Notes under the pieces: model-generated
The model's database searches: none
Seen by the model: the letters and a program-made list of their open reading frames with translations, nothing else
What the model was told of the DNA's origin: nothing
In this document: piece after piece, positions 30,650 to 41,088 of the stretch
How the letters are laid out: each line of letters starts with the position of its first letter
How positions within the stretch are numbered: position 1 is the first letter of the stretch
Translations under genes and position numbers: made by a program
Assembly (NCBI GenBank): GCA_026770025.1
Contig: JAMXDE010000026.1
Coordinates: forward strand, 682,001 to 746,000
Length of the DNA: 64,000 nt
Direction of reading: 5' to 3'
DNA from: Craspedostauros australis
Taxonomy: Eukaryota > Bacillariophyta > Bacillariophyceae > Mastogloiales > Achnanthaceae

Positions 30650-31535
30650 AGTTACAACATGAGGCCTTGGACATCCGACAGCAGGACACTCTTCGGAGTT
30701 TCCTTGTAATCGGATTAGTCCAATTTGACAATTTCCCCCCAAAAATATTTGGTCTTGGTTTTCTCACGACTGTCCGCCAACGCGAAGCGCGTACCCCTGG
30801 GTACGAACCAAGACCAAGTGAGAATTATCAAGCTACAAGGGATTGGAGACTACCAATCACAGATGCCTGTCAAGAGGTTCATTGCAGCTTATGTTTGAAT
30901 CACAAGAGTGATTGCATCGAACTGCAAAGACTGCTTGGCTGTAAGATCCCAGCCCTTGACATGATTAGCATGATAGAAGAAAGGGTCATGCCCAACAGCT
31001 CTCTGCTGCTCAGCAACGAACCAAGATCAACAGGAGAACATGGGATGATCAAAGAGTCGATACACTGCAAGAAGGGAGTGAAACAAGGCACACAACCAAG
31101 TGTCTTGCCCCACAGAAAACACAACGATGTCTGCAGGAAATCTCCTGCAAACAACACTGCCAAGAAACATGTCCTGCATGATTGTTGCCTCTTCATTGTC
31201 TTCATCATCATCTTCATTGTCTTCATCAACTTAATCATAAAATGCAAAAGTTCACAAGTCAAAAACACTCTTCAAACACAGTACAAATCAATTGCATTCA
31301 CTCTCGTCTTCCCATCGTAAACTCTGACACCAAACGACTTCATCAGTCGGTCCGAGTTGCGACATTGAACGCTTGCTCAAGGCAACGCAACAAACAATTT
31401 TCTCACAGCAACAAAAACACAAAGTCCGTCCCTATTGTCAACAACAACAACAACAAACGATCCAATCCGGATTTGTTCCACCCACGGGGACATCTCGGAC
31501 ACGCGAAAAACGACGCGAACTGACGCAATTTAACT
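30650..31535 (+). repeat. 3' LTR of nested copia element (886 bp)
   Basis: Same length, ends and sequence as 22123-23008. Confidence 0.93.
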
Positions 31536-32084
31536 CTCCGTGTTCGATACGTACTCCGTATTCAACACTCCGTTCATTCAGTACTGGCTCCTACTCCATG
31601 AGTACTCGCCATTTGAAGTTCACCTTCTGTATCCATGATGCTGATGCCCTTCGGTCATCGGATCTTCACCTTCTGCTTTGACTTGGAGACAGATGTCGAC
31701 GTGGTGACACGATGACATCCTGTTGACGTCAGTAGGCGTCCTTCTGCTCTCCAGATGTCACGTTCCATTGGTGATGAAGTGGTCTGTCAGATGATATCGT
31801 CATCTGAGGTTTAGTTGGGAAGTACCTCGAGATTCTCTTGGTACCATTGATGGATGGACGGACGATCTTCCAATTCTCTCAGGAATCGTCATTTGCAAAT
31901 TTCCTCCAGAAATCTTGCCCCTTTTCGTGTGTTCCGTTTCCCCTGTAATTCTGACGAATCACAGTATACTATCGACACGAATGTAGTTATACCGTCCAAG
32001 TGCGTATGAGAGAATAGCGGGTGAACGATGCACATATACTCGTACATCTCGACATATACTCACATGTACATCTCGACAATGAAC

Positions 32085-32469
32085 AAAACACCGCGATACC
32101 CTGTGTTGTGAATTACGTCTTCTCACGATGTTGCTAGTAGTACGATCACACGATTGATCGTATTCACTTGAGAAGGTCTTGGTAAGATTCGCACATGTCA
32201 CACCCAAGATCCAAGTCTGTCCTGATTGGGCAGATTGGTTCATCTTGGCAAAAAATCAATTTCCGTGACATTTTGGATCTGTGATTGACGGGAAAACGGT
32301 TCTTGCGACGCGAAATGCGACACAAATTTGACACAACGGATTTTCGACCAAAATTTCCGTTCGGAACGGAAAAGGTAAGAAAAGTGGAGATTTCTGATTG
32401 GTCGACGGGTGTCGCTATTGTTAGAGATTTAGCGTTGCGCTAATACTCCCCAAAGCGTGTCCCGGACAT
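32085..32469. other. Non-coding stretch between copia remnants
   Basis: No gene seen. It lies 3' of the truncated copia fragment on the minus strand, so it may be that element's 3' untranslated region or LTR, but no second copy exists in the window to test this. Confidence 0.4.
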
Positions 32470-33387
32470 TCAGGTCTTGTAGGTCGAGGGAGAGGACTCG
32501 GTGTGCCCTTTCCAGAAGAGGATGGGCTTCACGAGGGGCCAGAAGACAGCCCATGGGAGGAACTTCGTCATCACGTCGGCGACGTTCTGCGTGCCAGGGA
32601 TCTTGATGAAGTAGAGGATGCCAGCGGCGACAGCGGACTGGACGCGATGGTAGGCCAGTGCGTTGTGGCGCTTGGAGAGCATGCTCTTGGGGACCGTGGA
32701 GGAGGTGATGACAGACTGGTTGTCACCCAGCATCCAACTGGGGCCGTCGATTGGAATGCCCATCTCGCGGAGAGCGAGACGAAGGGAGATGATCTGCTCC
32801 GTAGCTTGACGGGCAGCGACGAACTCGGACCCGTAGGTGGCGGTCTCAACCGTGCCTTGACGCTTGGAGAACCATTCGATGGGGGTCTGGTTTACCAGAT
32901 GGAGAGCACCGGTCGCGGATCTGCCAGTGACTTGGCAGTGGAGAAGGTTGGCGTCGACGAACGTGGTGGTTCGGACTGGTTTGCCTTTCGGCTCGGGGAT
33001 GTCGTCCGGAATCTCCTCAGAGGTCTTCCCGTAGACGGAGTAGATCCAGTCATGGTTGGGAACCTCGTAGTGAAGATCGAAGCGGGGAACGCAGGTGCGG
33101 AAGCGGATGGCAGCATCTGGATGCTTACGAAGATATCCGTAGATGTGCTTTGCGCGGTCCAGGTGGCCTTGGCGGGGAGCTGAGCGGAAGCGTGCCAGCG
33201 TCATGACGGCGACAGAGATGTCAAACCGCCCGAGGGAGATACACCACTGGAGTGCACCAATGAGCGACATGAACTTGCGTTTGTCGGTTTCGCTGAGTTC
33301 GGAAGAGGTGTCGAGCTCCGGGCTGTCGGCCTTGTCGAGGGGCCAGCTGATCTTGCGGGGAAGCTCGCCGAACATACGCTCGTAGTT
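32470..33387 (-). pseudogene. 5'-truncated copia pol fragment (RT end plus RNase H)
   Basis: About 305 residues of an open frame beginning YERMFGELPRK and carrying the usual copia C-terminal blocks: SLIGALQWCISLGRFDI, the VTGRSATGALHLV block, TYGSEFVAARQATEQI and MLGDNQSVI, ending in a KT tail. The upstream part of pol is missing: at 33387 the frame runs into an LTR-like sequence in the opposite direction (33388). It belongs to a third copia family, different from both intact elements here. The fragment has no stop codons, so truncation is not ancient. Confidence 0.85.
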
Positions 33388-33461
33388 TGTTAGAAATCCG
33401 GGGTTATTGTAGTAGACTAATCTGTTATCAGTCTGTACCATTTTAGAACTGTGAGCACAAC
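33388..33461 (+). repeat. LTR-like 5' end that truncates the copia fragment
   Basis: TGTTAGAAATCCGGGGTTAT ... TTTTAGAACTGTGAGCACAA, closely matching 11673-11753. It is probably the start of an LTR; sequence beyond it does not match the first copy. Confidence 0.5.
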
Positions 33462-34465
33462 ATGCTCATCTCCTTTCGATTCCGATTCTATAGCACGCAT
33501 GGTCTGCAATAGCCATCCATGGTTACACTCTTGGGCATGGCTCCTTTCATCTGCATTTGCATCTTGCGTTCATGGTGGTTCATCGCCTGCTTTAGCTGCA
33601 TATTGGAGAGCACCTACATTCGTCGAGTTTGTACTCGTAGACCTACGGGTACCTCTCCTTGGGTCTCATGTCACCTCACTGGTCCCACTTCATTTCGGTT
33701 CCTCCCTCCGGTCATCTCGATGGTTGCCTTTGGATGCTTGGAACTTATTGTCATTTGGATCGTGGTCTTGGGTGAATAGGGATCGCCTCTGTTTCACTTT
33801 CTCACATTAGGTTCTCAGGGGCGCGTTGACTTGTTCAGATATATTGGTTGTCGCGCTCATTCGATTCACTCATGGGCTGGTGTGTTGCCATTGTCATAGA
33901 TCTCTTGGTTCCCAACTGTTATCGGGACATGGCCGAGTAGGCCACTGGATGAAGGTGCTTGGATGTTGCATAAGACAGGTAAGGCCATTGGGCTGTCCGA
34001 GTGCAACTGATCGATTGCTAGGTTGTGGTTTGTCTGGGAGATGCTATTGGGGGGTTGCGGCAATCATGAGTATCTTTGTATATAATACCATGTCGGTTCC
34101 AGTCAGTCCTCATGGGAGCTGCGGTAGAACAAGGTATCTTTGCAAAGTCGTACCCCCGATTCCTGACAGGTGTCCTTGTACCTCGTCACTGGAACCTCTG
34201 TGCTCACTTTTTGCATTGATTTCTTTGCTGGCCTTTTCGAGATCGTCGCCACAAATAAGAGGAGGGTGCCAGTTCTCCACTCTTGCAACATCCCCCTCTC
34301 GATGTTCCTTGTGTCGCACAACACTCTGCGGGCAGCCAATAATGGAGTCTTATGGCGCACTCCGATTTCCGTTGGCTCCCTTTCGCCATCTTCTGACTCG
34401 TGGGGCACGAAGCCACTTCTTCGCCAGTTGTCGCATCGATGAGCGCGAGCCTTCGTGGCTTCGGC
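33462..34465. other. Unassigned 1-kb stretch, possibly an LTR body
   Basis: Open frames here are short and without domains. It may be the remainder of the LTR starting at 33388, but no terminal repeat or target duplication was found. Nothing else recognised. Confidence 0.35.
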
Positions 34466-35010
34466 CCCTGCTGTCCTGCTGACCATGCATTGACACCACT
34501 GGTACTGATAGTACTTGCGTTAGTGCAGGGCCAGCCTCGCCACTGGAACTGTTGCATCAACGATTGGGGCAAAAGAGGCGCAGGATCACATCCTCGACGA
34601 AAACACACACCACAACATCCCTGCCTGCTTGCGATACGCGATGCCCTCGCCTGAAACAAAAATCGCTCGGGCAGGTTCGCCAACATCCAATCGGGTGCAG
34701 TCGCCACACGTGCAGCGTGCATTTCATCCTCTCCGCTCGCGTAAGCCCAACTTTCCAACACCATGATCTACACACACCGCGGGTTTTGTCGTGACAAGGA
34801 CAAACAACAACAGAGCACCCTGCCGATAAGGATACTCTTCTCGCGCTTCTTCGTGGATGAAGTTTACTCATCGCAACTCACTCCTCATCCTCACAAAAAG
34901 CATTCGCTGACAACCAAAGCAACGAGCAACACACAGCAACCAGCAACCAGCAGCACTCACAAACCAATACCCTATTCTACCTACTCTGACTCAAGCATCC
35001 GATCTTCATC

Positions 35011-36383
35011 ATGGTTTCCTTCGGCAAAGCAACTCTGTTCCTCTCGATCATGAGCTCCGTCATGGGCTTCACCTTGGGCGAAGGTACGCAAAGCATCACG
35101 AGATGCTCCAGGCCTGCCGAAGAATACATGTGCCCAACAACTGCATGGATGATCATCCAACTCACATCTCCGTTTGCACCGACATGCGTCTGCATCGTCC
35201 ATTGTCCATCGCAACTCTCAATGTGTATCCTCCTCCCGTCTCGTCGACCACAATAGAAACTCAAGTGATGATGCAGAAGACCCGCAACCTCAAGGGTGCC
35301 AGCGGCGGCTCCCAATCCAAGGGCTCCAAGAAAGGAGAATTCCCGCCCAATCAACCAGGGGCTGACCCGGAGGCATGGAGGCGCAGCGCCTCTGCTTGGT
35401 ACTACGAGCAACTCGGTCAAATTCAAAGCATGCAACTCATCGAGCAACTGGCTGGAGCCACCGCCATTCCTATCCGTATTTCGGACAGCACGCTTGCCAC
35501 CTTACTGAACGCGGTTGTTGGTGTCGATGCCTGCGTGGACGGCAATCCAGGGATCGGACGAAATGGGGAATTCACTGAGACGGCTTGCGTTACTCTCAAG
35601 AGGCTCATCGAGTTTTGGTCGCTGGATCCTGCCATCGACAACACGCAAGTGGCAAGGATCCAAATGCAAGGTGTGAAGGGACAACTTCTGGAAAATACAG
35701 CCTTGCTGAAGGAAACCTTCGCCGGTTCTCCAACCGTCACCGACGAACTCATCCTGCAGCTGCAGGCAGGGGTCCAGATGGGGCTGCCAGATGGTTTCGA
35801 CAACCCTCTGCTCACGTCCGACGGGACTGTTAATGGGCTACTGACCGACGCAGGAACGCTTATCGAGCCAATTATCGATTCATCCGGCGCCAGGACCGTC
35901 CAGCAATACTCCACCGCTTCCATCGGTCTTGGAGACGGTTTAATGGATAGGTTGGCAGAAACGGATATCGCATCAACCTTCATCCTGGAGAGGGCCATCG
36001 CCAATCTCTTCCCCATATTCTTCATGACCGTTGTTGAACCAGTTTCCAGCACAAATCCTCCCGGGTTGGCTCCGGAAACGCCGATCGACAACGATTTCTA
36101 TATTACCGAACGTGATGCCATCCGCAATGCGTTGGAGGGATACTTTTTTGCTCACATGAAGGGTACCCTCTATTTTGATACCTTCTGTGACTTGTTGGAG
36201 CAGCCGCGTGCATCCGGAGCGAGTCGCCTCTGCGGTTTCATCGTCGGCGCAACGCTTGCTGAGATGGACGGGGAGGTGGTGAATGCGAAGAGGGTCGTCG
36301 AATATGCCAGAGCCAACAGGGAAGGCATTTTGAGCGCCGACCCATCCATCTGCCCAACCCCACCGGGCTGCTTCGATGGTTGA
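35011..36383 (+). CDS. Secreted protein, paralog B, two exons (unknown function)
   Basis: Proposed CDS join(35011..35083,35257..36383), 399 residues, the same structure as gene A (intron 35084-35256, GTACGC..CAATAG). Signal peptide MVSFGKATLFLSIMSSVMGF is followed by an RNL triplet and a SKGSKKGE cluster. Most of the protein matches paralog A closely, but differences gather in patches: the basic segment after the signal peptide, the stretch around TAIPIRISDSTL, and TVTDELILQLQ. The intron is more alike between copies than the coding sequence just after it. Function unknown. The position next to the silicon transporter, the signal peptide and the RxL motif would fit a wall-associated protein, but this is inference. 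Confidence 0.75.
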
Positions 36384-36809
36384 GCTGTCAACCTTTGCGC
36401 ACCTTGTCGATGCGAAAGCCATACTTGCGAATGGCCATGTCGGCATCAAACTCAAAATACCATCATATGTTCGGTACTTAATTCATGGAAGTGAACGATC
36501 ATCAATTTCCCCCAGAGATCTCATTCATACCTGTACTTGCACTTGCATTTGTACTTGTGAGGGTTGTTGATCGAGGTCATGGTGCGAGCGGAGAGAGTCC
36601 GTGCCGCTTGGTGGAAACACTCGTAGATCGTACCATATGCCACGTAGTACGAGCTACACACACAGAGCCGAGCACACACCAACGGTGGGCGACTGCACAC
36701 GGCCATACGAGCGAGCGCAACAATTGCGAGCGGAGTAGAGGACAGCGGAGTAGTTTGGTTTGGTCGAAGCAACGTTGTTTTCGCCCATGGGCGCAGTGAC
36801 CTTCAAAGT

Positions 36810-36825
36810 TCAAACCAGATGTCGC
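36810..36825. other. Unoccupied LINE insertion site
   Basis: TCAAACCAGATGTCGC, followed by CTTCAGTAGGTAGG, corresponds to the two target copies in segment A joined without the element. It represents the ancestral state of the site at 2588-11107. Confidence 0.9.
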
Positions 36826-37487
36826 CTTCAGTAGGTAGGTAGGTAGGTAGGCAGGCAGGCAGGCAGGCAGGCAGGCTGGAGTGGAATGGAGTGCTCTCTA
36901 GACCATGTACCTTGTACTAGAGGGTATGTTCCGATATTCTCTAGCTTGCTTCTGTTGGTTGCGGCATCAGTCACGCCCGGGACTCGATGCTCTTTCAGCT
37001 CGAACGGATGTGTGTCAGGTCGGCTCTGATTTGTCCGTTCGAGTTCGAAACAATGGTGTTCACAGGCTATCGCGTTTCGGCCCAATGGTTAATTGACGTT
37101 AACTTGTGTATTAACATATAATAACACATGAATGTTACATACAAATATGACCGACGCGACGCTGACGCCAGCCGTCACCGATTCCATTTTGCGGACTAAG
37201 ACCTTGCTTCGCTCATCTTTTCAAAATCAAACAACAAACACAAACGAAAGCAAAGGAATGGCAAGTCAAGCAGAAGCAGGAGCAGAAGCGACCAGGAAAA
37301 TGTGGGAACAACCAGCATCACGTACTAATACAGAGACATACCAGACAACCACAGGCGACAATAGGCAAATTCGCAGCATCTATCGGACCTGACATTGTCG
37401 TGCTCACAATCTCAGATCTTGCAATCTCTGCAACGCTCAATCACAGCAACAACCAGAGTATCAACAAGCAACACAACAACAAGCAAG
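36826..37487 (+). promoter_or_regulatory. Upstream region of the silicon transporter
   Basis: 661 bp between the LINE-site block and the SIT start codon. Contains GTAG/GCAG short repeats, the perfect 10-bp-stem hairpin (36999-37043) and a CA/AAC-rich leader before ATG 37488. All but the last 150 bp are duplicated at 11108-11600. No known silicon-response element can be named from sequence alone. Confidence 0.45.
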
Positions 37488-39134
37488 ATGGATCCCATTC
37501 AGCTCATCAAGTCGGTGTACTCCACCGGACTCCTCATCTTCTCGATCACCATCGTCTGCGGACTCATCTTCAATGAGCAGACCAAGGTCTCGTCCGAGGT
37601 CCACCCAGTGGTCGCCGTCATCATCATGATCACGGCCCTCGTCTGGCTCAACATGGTGGAGGGAGGACAGGGTTCCCTCGTGGGTCTCCCACCAGTCGAC
37701 CGCGACCTCTACGTCGAATCCCACCCAACCAGCCACAAGTGCACCTCCCTCGCCCACAAGGGCGACAACCTCGACCGCTACCTCATGGGACGTCAGTTCA
37801 TGGTCCTCCTCATGGTCTTCACCATCAACCAGTGCGGTGCCCCACTCGCCGATGCCGAAGTCTTCGGACTCCCAGACATCATCATCCAGATCTTCCTCGG
37901 ATCCGGAGCCGCCATGATCCTCATGACCGCTCAAGCCGGACAGCTCAACTCCCAAGTCAACGCCTCCCTCTGCATGCTTGACTACATCAACAACTTCTTC
38001 GCCGTCTTCACCCTCTACGTCGCCCTCGCCATCGAGTTCTCCGGACTTCTGCATTCGTGCTACCTCGTCCAGATGTTCTTCGTCTGGGCCTCCGGCAAGG
38101 AAATCGAGTCCAAGGAACCACCACGTGACGGTGCCCAGAACCTCTTCTACTGGGGCCGCATCCTCATCTCCCTCGCCATCCTGTGCTACGCCATGGCCGT
38201 CACCCTCGTCGCCCTGTTCGATGGAAAGACCACCATGTGGGCCGGAGTGCCAAACGGAGTCGCAGTCATCCTCTTCTTCCTCTTCATGTCCATCGTCGGC
38301 ATGCTCGAGGGTATGCAGATCGCCTTCTTCGCCGTCGCCAAGCTTCCAAAGGAGGATCGTGGAGACCACCCAATGGCCCGCAAGACCTGCGAGCTCCTCT
38401 TCCGCGGTGACGGACGCAACCTTCCAGGATTCATGATCGGACGTCAGATCTGCGTGACGATGTGCTTCTTCATCATCGCCCGTGTCACCACCCTCGATGT
38501 CGAGGTCGGAACCGGCGAGAACATCTTCGGAGTCTCCGACAGCACCCAGGAATTCTTCAACACTGGACTTCTCGGAGCCCTCATCACCACCATCATCGCC
38601 TCCATCACATGGCAGCTGGTCGCATCCGTCTTCCCAATCGCCTTCCTTTCCAACCCAATCGTCTACATCTTCCTCCAGTTCTGTCTGTTGTTGGAAGCCA
38701 CCGGTATCTGCTCCGGAGCCTGGGTTCTCGCTTCCATCCACAAGGCCGTCTCTGGCTTCCAGCTCGATGAGGTGTACATTGGCACCCCAGAGGAGCGTGC
38801 CGCCGGCATGAAGCCAGACCACCAGAGCAACCGCAACCTGCACCTTGGAACCAACGTCCTTGTCAACGAGGCCGGTTCCACCGCCGTTCCAAAGGAATAC
38901 CTCGAGCTCCAGAAGGCATTGGCCGCACAGACCGAGTCCTACTCCGTCCGTCGCGAGCGCATCCTGTCGAACATCAAGGGACTCCGCGAGGAGATCAACG
39001 CCTGCAGCAACGACGACGAGGCCCGCATCTTCGAATCTGCCCTTCGCATGGAGACTGCCGCCATGAACAAGCTGAACCAGGAGGAGAACGACAGTGCCGC
39101 CGAGAGTGACGAGGAGATGGGTGTCCAGAAGTAG
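37488..39134 (+). CDS. SIT: Silicon transporter (silicic acid transporter)
   Basis: 548 residues, the usual length for diatom SITs, single exon. SITs carry silicic acid into the cell, and into silica deposition compartments, with sodium. The diagnostic pairs are present in both halves: EGGQ (58-61) with GRQ (101-103), and EGMQ (274-277) with GRQ (318-320). About ten hydrophobic helices form two five-helix halves, followed by a C-terminal region from about 480 on that is charged and predicted coiled-coil, as in other SITs. Start chosen at ATG 37488, which opens MDPIQLIKSVYSTGLLIF; the frame is open further upstream but has no better start. Codon use is strongly C-ending (CTC, ATC, GTC), typical of highly expressed diatom genes, and differs from the nearby transposons. 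Confidence 0.96.
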   Translation: MDPIQLIKSVYSTGLLIFSITIVCGLIFNEQTKVSSEVHPVVAVIIMITALVWLNMVEGGQGSLVGLPPVDRDLYVESHPTSHKCTSLAHKGDNLDRYLMGRQFMVLLMVFTINQCGAPLADAEVFGLPDIIIQIFLGSGAAMILMTAQAGQLNSQVNASLCMLDYINNFFAVFTLYVALAIEFSGLLHSCYLVQMFFVWASGKEIESKEPPRDGAQNLFYWGRILISLAILCYAMAVTLVALFDGKTTMWAGVPNGVAVILFFLFMSIVGMLEGMQIAFFAVAKLPKEDRGDHPMARKTCELLFRGDGRNLPGFMIGRQICVTMCFFIIARVTTLDVEVGTGENIFGVSDSTQEFFNTGLLGALITTIIASITWQLVASVFPIAFLSNPIVYIFLQFCLLLEATGICSGAWVLASIHKAVSGFQLDEVYIGTPEERAAGMKPDHQSNRNLHLGTNVLVNEAGSTAVPKEYLELQKALAAQTESYSVRRERILSNIKGLREEINACSNDDEARIFESALRMETAAMNKLNQEENDSAAESDEEMGVQK

Positions 39135-39697
39135 GCACTTGACCGATTGAGGTGAATTGAGGCGCAACGACAGCGCGCCGTTCCAATGCATTAACACACC
39201 AACGCACCAACACACCCACACAAATTCATCACGCCGCCGATGGCATCTTGAGATTTATCGTGGATCTCAGACCATGGCGCCGCTTTCCTCCAATGGAGGC
39301 AAAGCGAGATGGCATCTACAAGTACCTGTCACAGCAGATCGCCGCAAATGAACTGAACTGAGGCAACATGATATCAGGAGCGAAATACTTGAAGTATCAT
39401 TGAGCTCGCTCCGTACAGCGCAAAGCGAGGACACCACAGTGCCAATACTCCACGATAATTGTAGTCAACAGAACAATAGTTACTCAGCGCGTCACTTCTC
39501 TTGCAGTACACAGGCATCGTCTCATGAACAGGGCGTATTAATGGAATGGATAGCTGTCCTTGGTACTGGAGGACTCCATACCTCTTCGTGCGTACGACTA
39601 AGGAGATAAGTATCTACTTTATTGCTTTTGCTTCGCTTCATGCTGTCGTTCGGTTGTTCTCATACAATTGTTCTGCTCGATTCAACGAGTGTCGCAC
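39135..39697. other. Convergent intergenic region between SIT and the SDR gene
   Basis: No gene seen. It must hold the 3' ends of both transcripts, since SIT reads rightward and the dehydrogenase leftward. Confidence 0.5.
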
Positions 39698-40611
39698 TTA
39701 CATGCCACCTCCGGACATGGACCACAAGCCATCGGCCTTCACGTTGGTTCCAGAAATGAAGGATGCTTCATCCGAAAGCAGGAAGGAGACCAAGGGGGAG
39801 ATCTCCCTCGCTTTGCCTGGTCGGCCCCACAATGGCTGCAAGGCGGCGCCGACGAGCTGGTACGTGGCATCATCCACGGGCATGATGTTCGTGTGCACAA
39901 CGCCTGGCATGACGCCGTTGACGCGGATGCGTGGAGCATTCTCGACTGCGGCAGTCTCGACAAGGGAGTTCACGAATGCCTTGGATGCCGAGTAGATGGC
40001 GGAGCCAGCACTCTTTGGTCCGATCACCGCCTGTCCCATGCAGCTACTGTTCACGACGATCGATCCCGTTGGTCCGTCCTCACCCACGGTCTTCTTGATG
40101 GCTGGAATCAGATATCGCATGGCGTAAATGACGCCCTTCACGTTGCTGTAAATGAGCATGGCACGAGTATGGCACGAGTATGGATATGGTAGAAAAGCGC
40201 GATTGAGGACGAAGAGAAGCAAGTAGAATAGTGTAGTATAGCAGATGCAGAGTGTGAGCGTTGATGTGGATGCACATGTACGTGTACGAGGATCATGTCT
40301 CGTGTATGATACCATATGTACAAATGCAAGTATTAGTCGTACTGATGGATGCTGCCAATACTTACATGTCCAAAAGATCATCAATATCTTGATCAGACAC
40401 TTCGGGGATTGTTGCCCCTCCGCGGTAGGCACCAGCATTGATAAAGGCACCATGGATGCCGCCGAAGGTTGACACAGTCTCATCGACAGCGCGTTTCATG
40501 GCTTCAGCCGACGAGGCATCGCCAGCGACGACGAGGGTCTTGGTGTTCGGGTGCGCCTTGCTGATCTCATCTGCGACGGCCTGGAGACGATCCTTGCCGC
40601 GGGAGACAAGG

Positions 40612-41016
40612 TGACCTAGACTGATAACTAGCTAGAATATCCTAGTCTCCCAATTGAGTCCAGTCATGTATCTACTGTTGCCAGCACTGGATCGAGTCCG
40701 GTAACGTCCGTGACTGAGACCAGTCAGTCGAGTCCAACCATGCAAGACTCAACTCAGTCGTAACTGCAGGGCCAACATATGGAAAACATGCCACCACCAA
40801 ACTTGATGCCAAAACATGGAAGCAAGTAAATGAGCGACCAGGTGGCGCAGGTTTGGAATTCAGGCGTGGTTCTTGGAACAGGCACGGAATAAGCAGAGAC
40901 GGCATGGCAGAGTGCGCTACTTGTGGAGTAACGCAAAGTAGAGCAGGTGGAGGCAAGAAGGAAGGAAGGTAATCATAATCTACAATTATCCCTCAATCGT
41001 CTGCTGGCATAAGGCA
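40612..41016 (+). repeat. 5' LTR of gypsy element (405 bp)
   Basis: Starts TGACCTAGACTG and ends CATAAGGCA; identical to 45463-45867. Confidence 0.93.
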
Positions 41017-41017
41017 C

Positions 41018-41029
41018 AGTGAATTCACT
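41018..41029. other. Perfect 12-bp palindrome one base after the 5' LTR
   Basis: AGTGAATTCACT, self-complementary, in the position expected for the primer-binding site. Compare 21856-21867 in the copia element. Confidence 0.7.
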
Positions 41030-41088
41030 CCTTACGATTGAACATCGTACTCAACAACAACAACCGCCAAACCGTCCAACGAACAACG

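Larger units (their letters stand above)
22123..31535 (+). mobile_element. Nested Ty1/copia retrotransposon, very young
   Basis: 9413 bp between CTCCG target duplications. The two 886-bp LTRs (22123-23008 and 30650-31535) show no difference where I compared them, and the gag-pol frame is intact, so insertion is recent. LTR ends are AGTTA..TAACT rather than TG..CA. A purine tract GAGAGGGAG (30641-30649) precedes the 3' LTR. Directly after the 5' LTR comes (T)GGTAGCTGCGAG, which could pair with a tRNA CCA end; the tRNA is not identified. Confidence 0.95.
14792..32078 (-). mobile_element. Ty1/copia retrotransposon on the minus strand, hosting a second element in its 5' LTR
   Basis: Bounded by LTRs 14792-15594 (3' LTR) and 21868-32078 (5' LTR, split), with target duplication ATGAAC at 14786-14791 and 32079-32084. 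Without the nested element it is about 7.9 kb. The interior holds one 2056-residue gag-pol frame. A purine-rich tract reading AGGAAGGG on the minus strand (15595-15602) abuts the 3' LTR, as expected for the polypurine tract. No TGG-type tRNA primer site follows the 5' LTR; a perfect palindrome sits there instead. Confidence 0.93.
21868..32078 (-). repeat. 5' LTR of outer copia element, split by the nested element
   Basis: Left part 21868-22122 and right part 31541-32078 join to about 793 bp matching LTR 14792-15594. The split carries a CTCCG duplication (22118-22122 and 31536-31540). Compared with the 3' LTR, the (TC)n run is shorter and there are a few substitutions, so the outer element is older than the nested one. 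Confidence 0.92.
34466..37336 (+). repeat. Segmental duplication, copy B (no LINE)
   Basis: Paralog of segment A (258-11600). Contains gene B and the unoccupied insertion site of the LINE, and runs to 150 bp before the silicon transporter ATG. Confidence 0.85.

Noticed and set aside
37461-39221. 586-codon open frame on the minus strand opposite the silicon transporter
   Set aside because: It is the mirror of a gene with strong C-ending codon bias, which removes stops from the opposite strand; its translation is Glu/Asp/Gly-rich with no domains.
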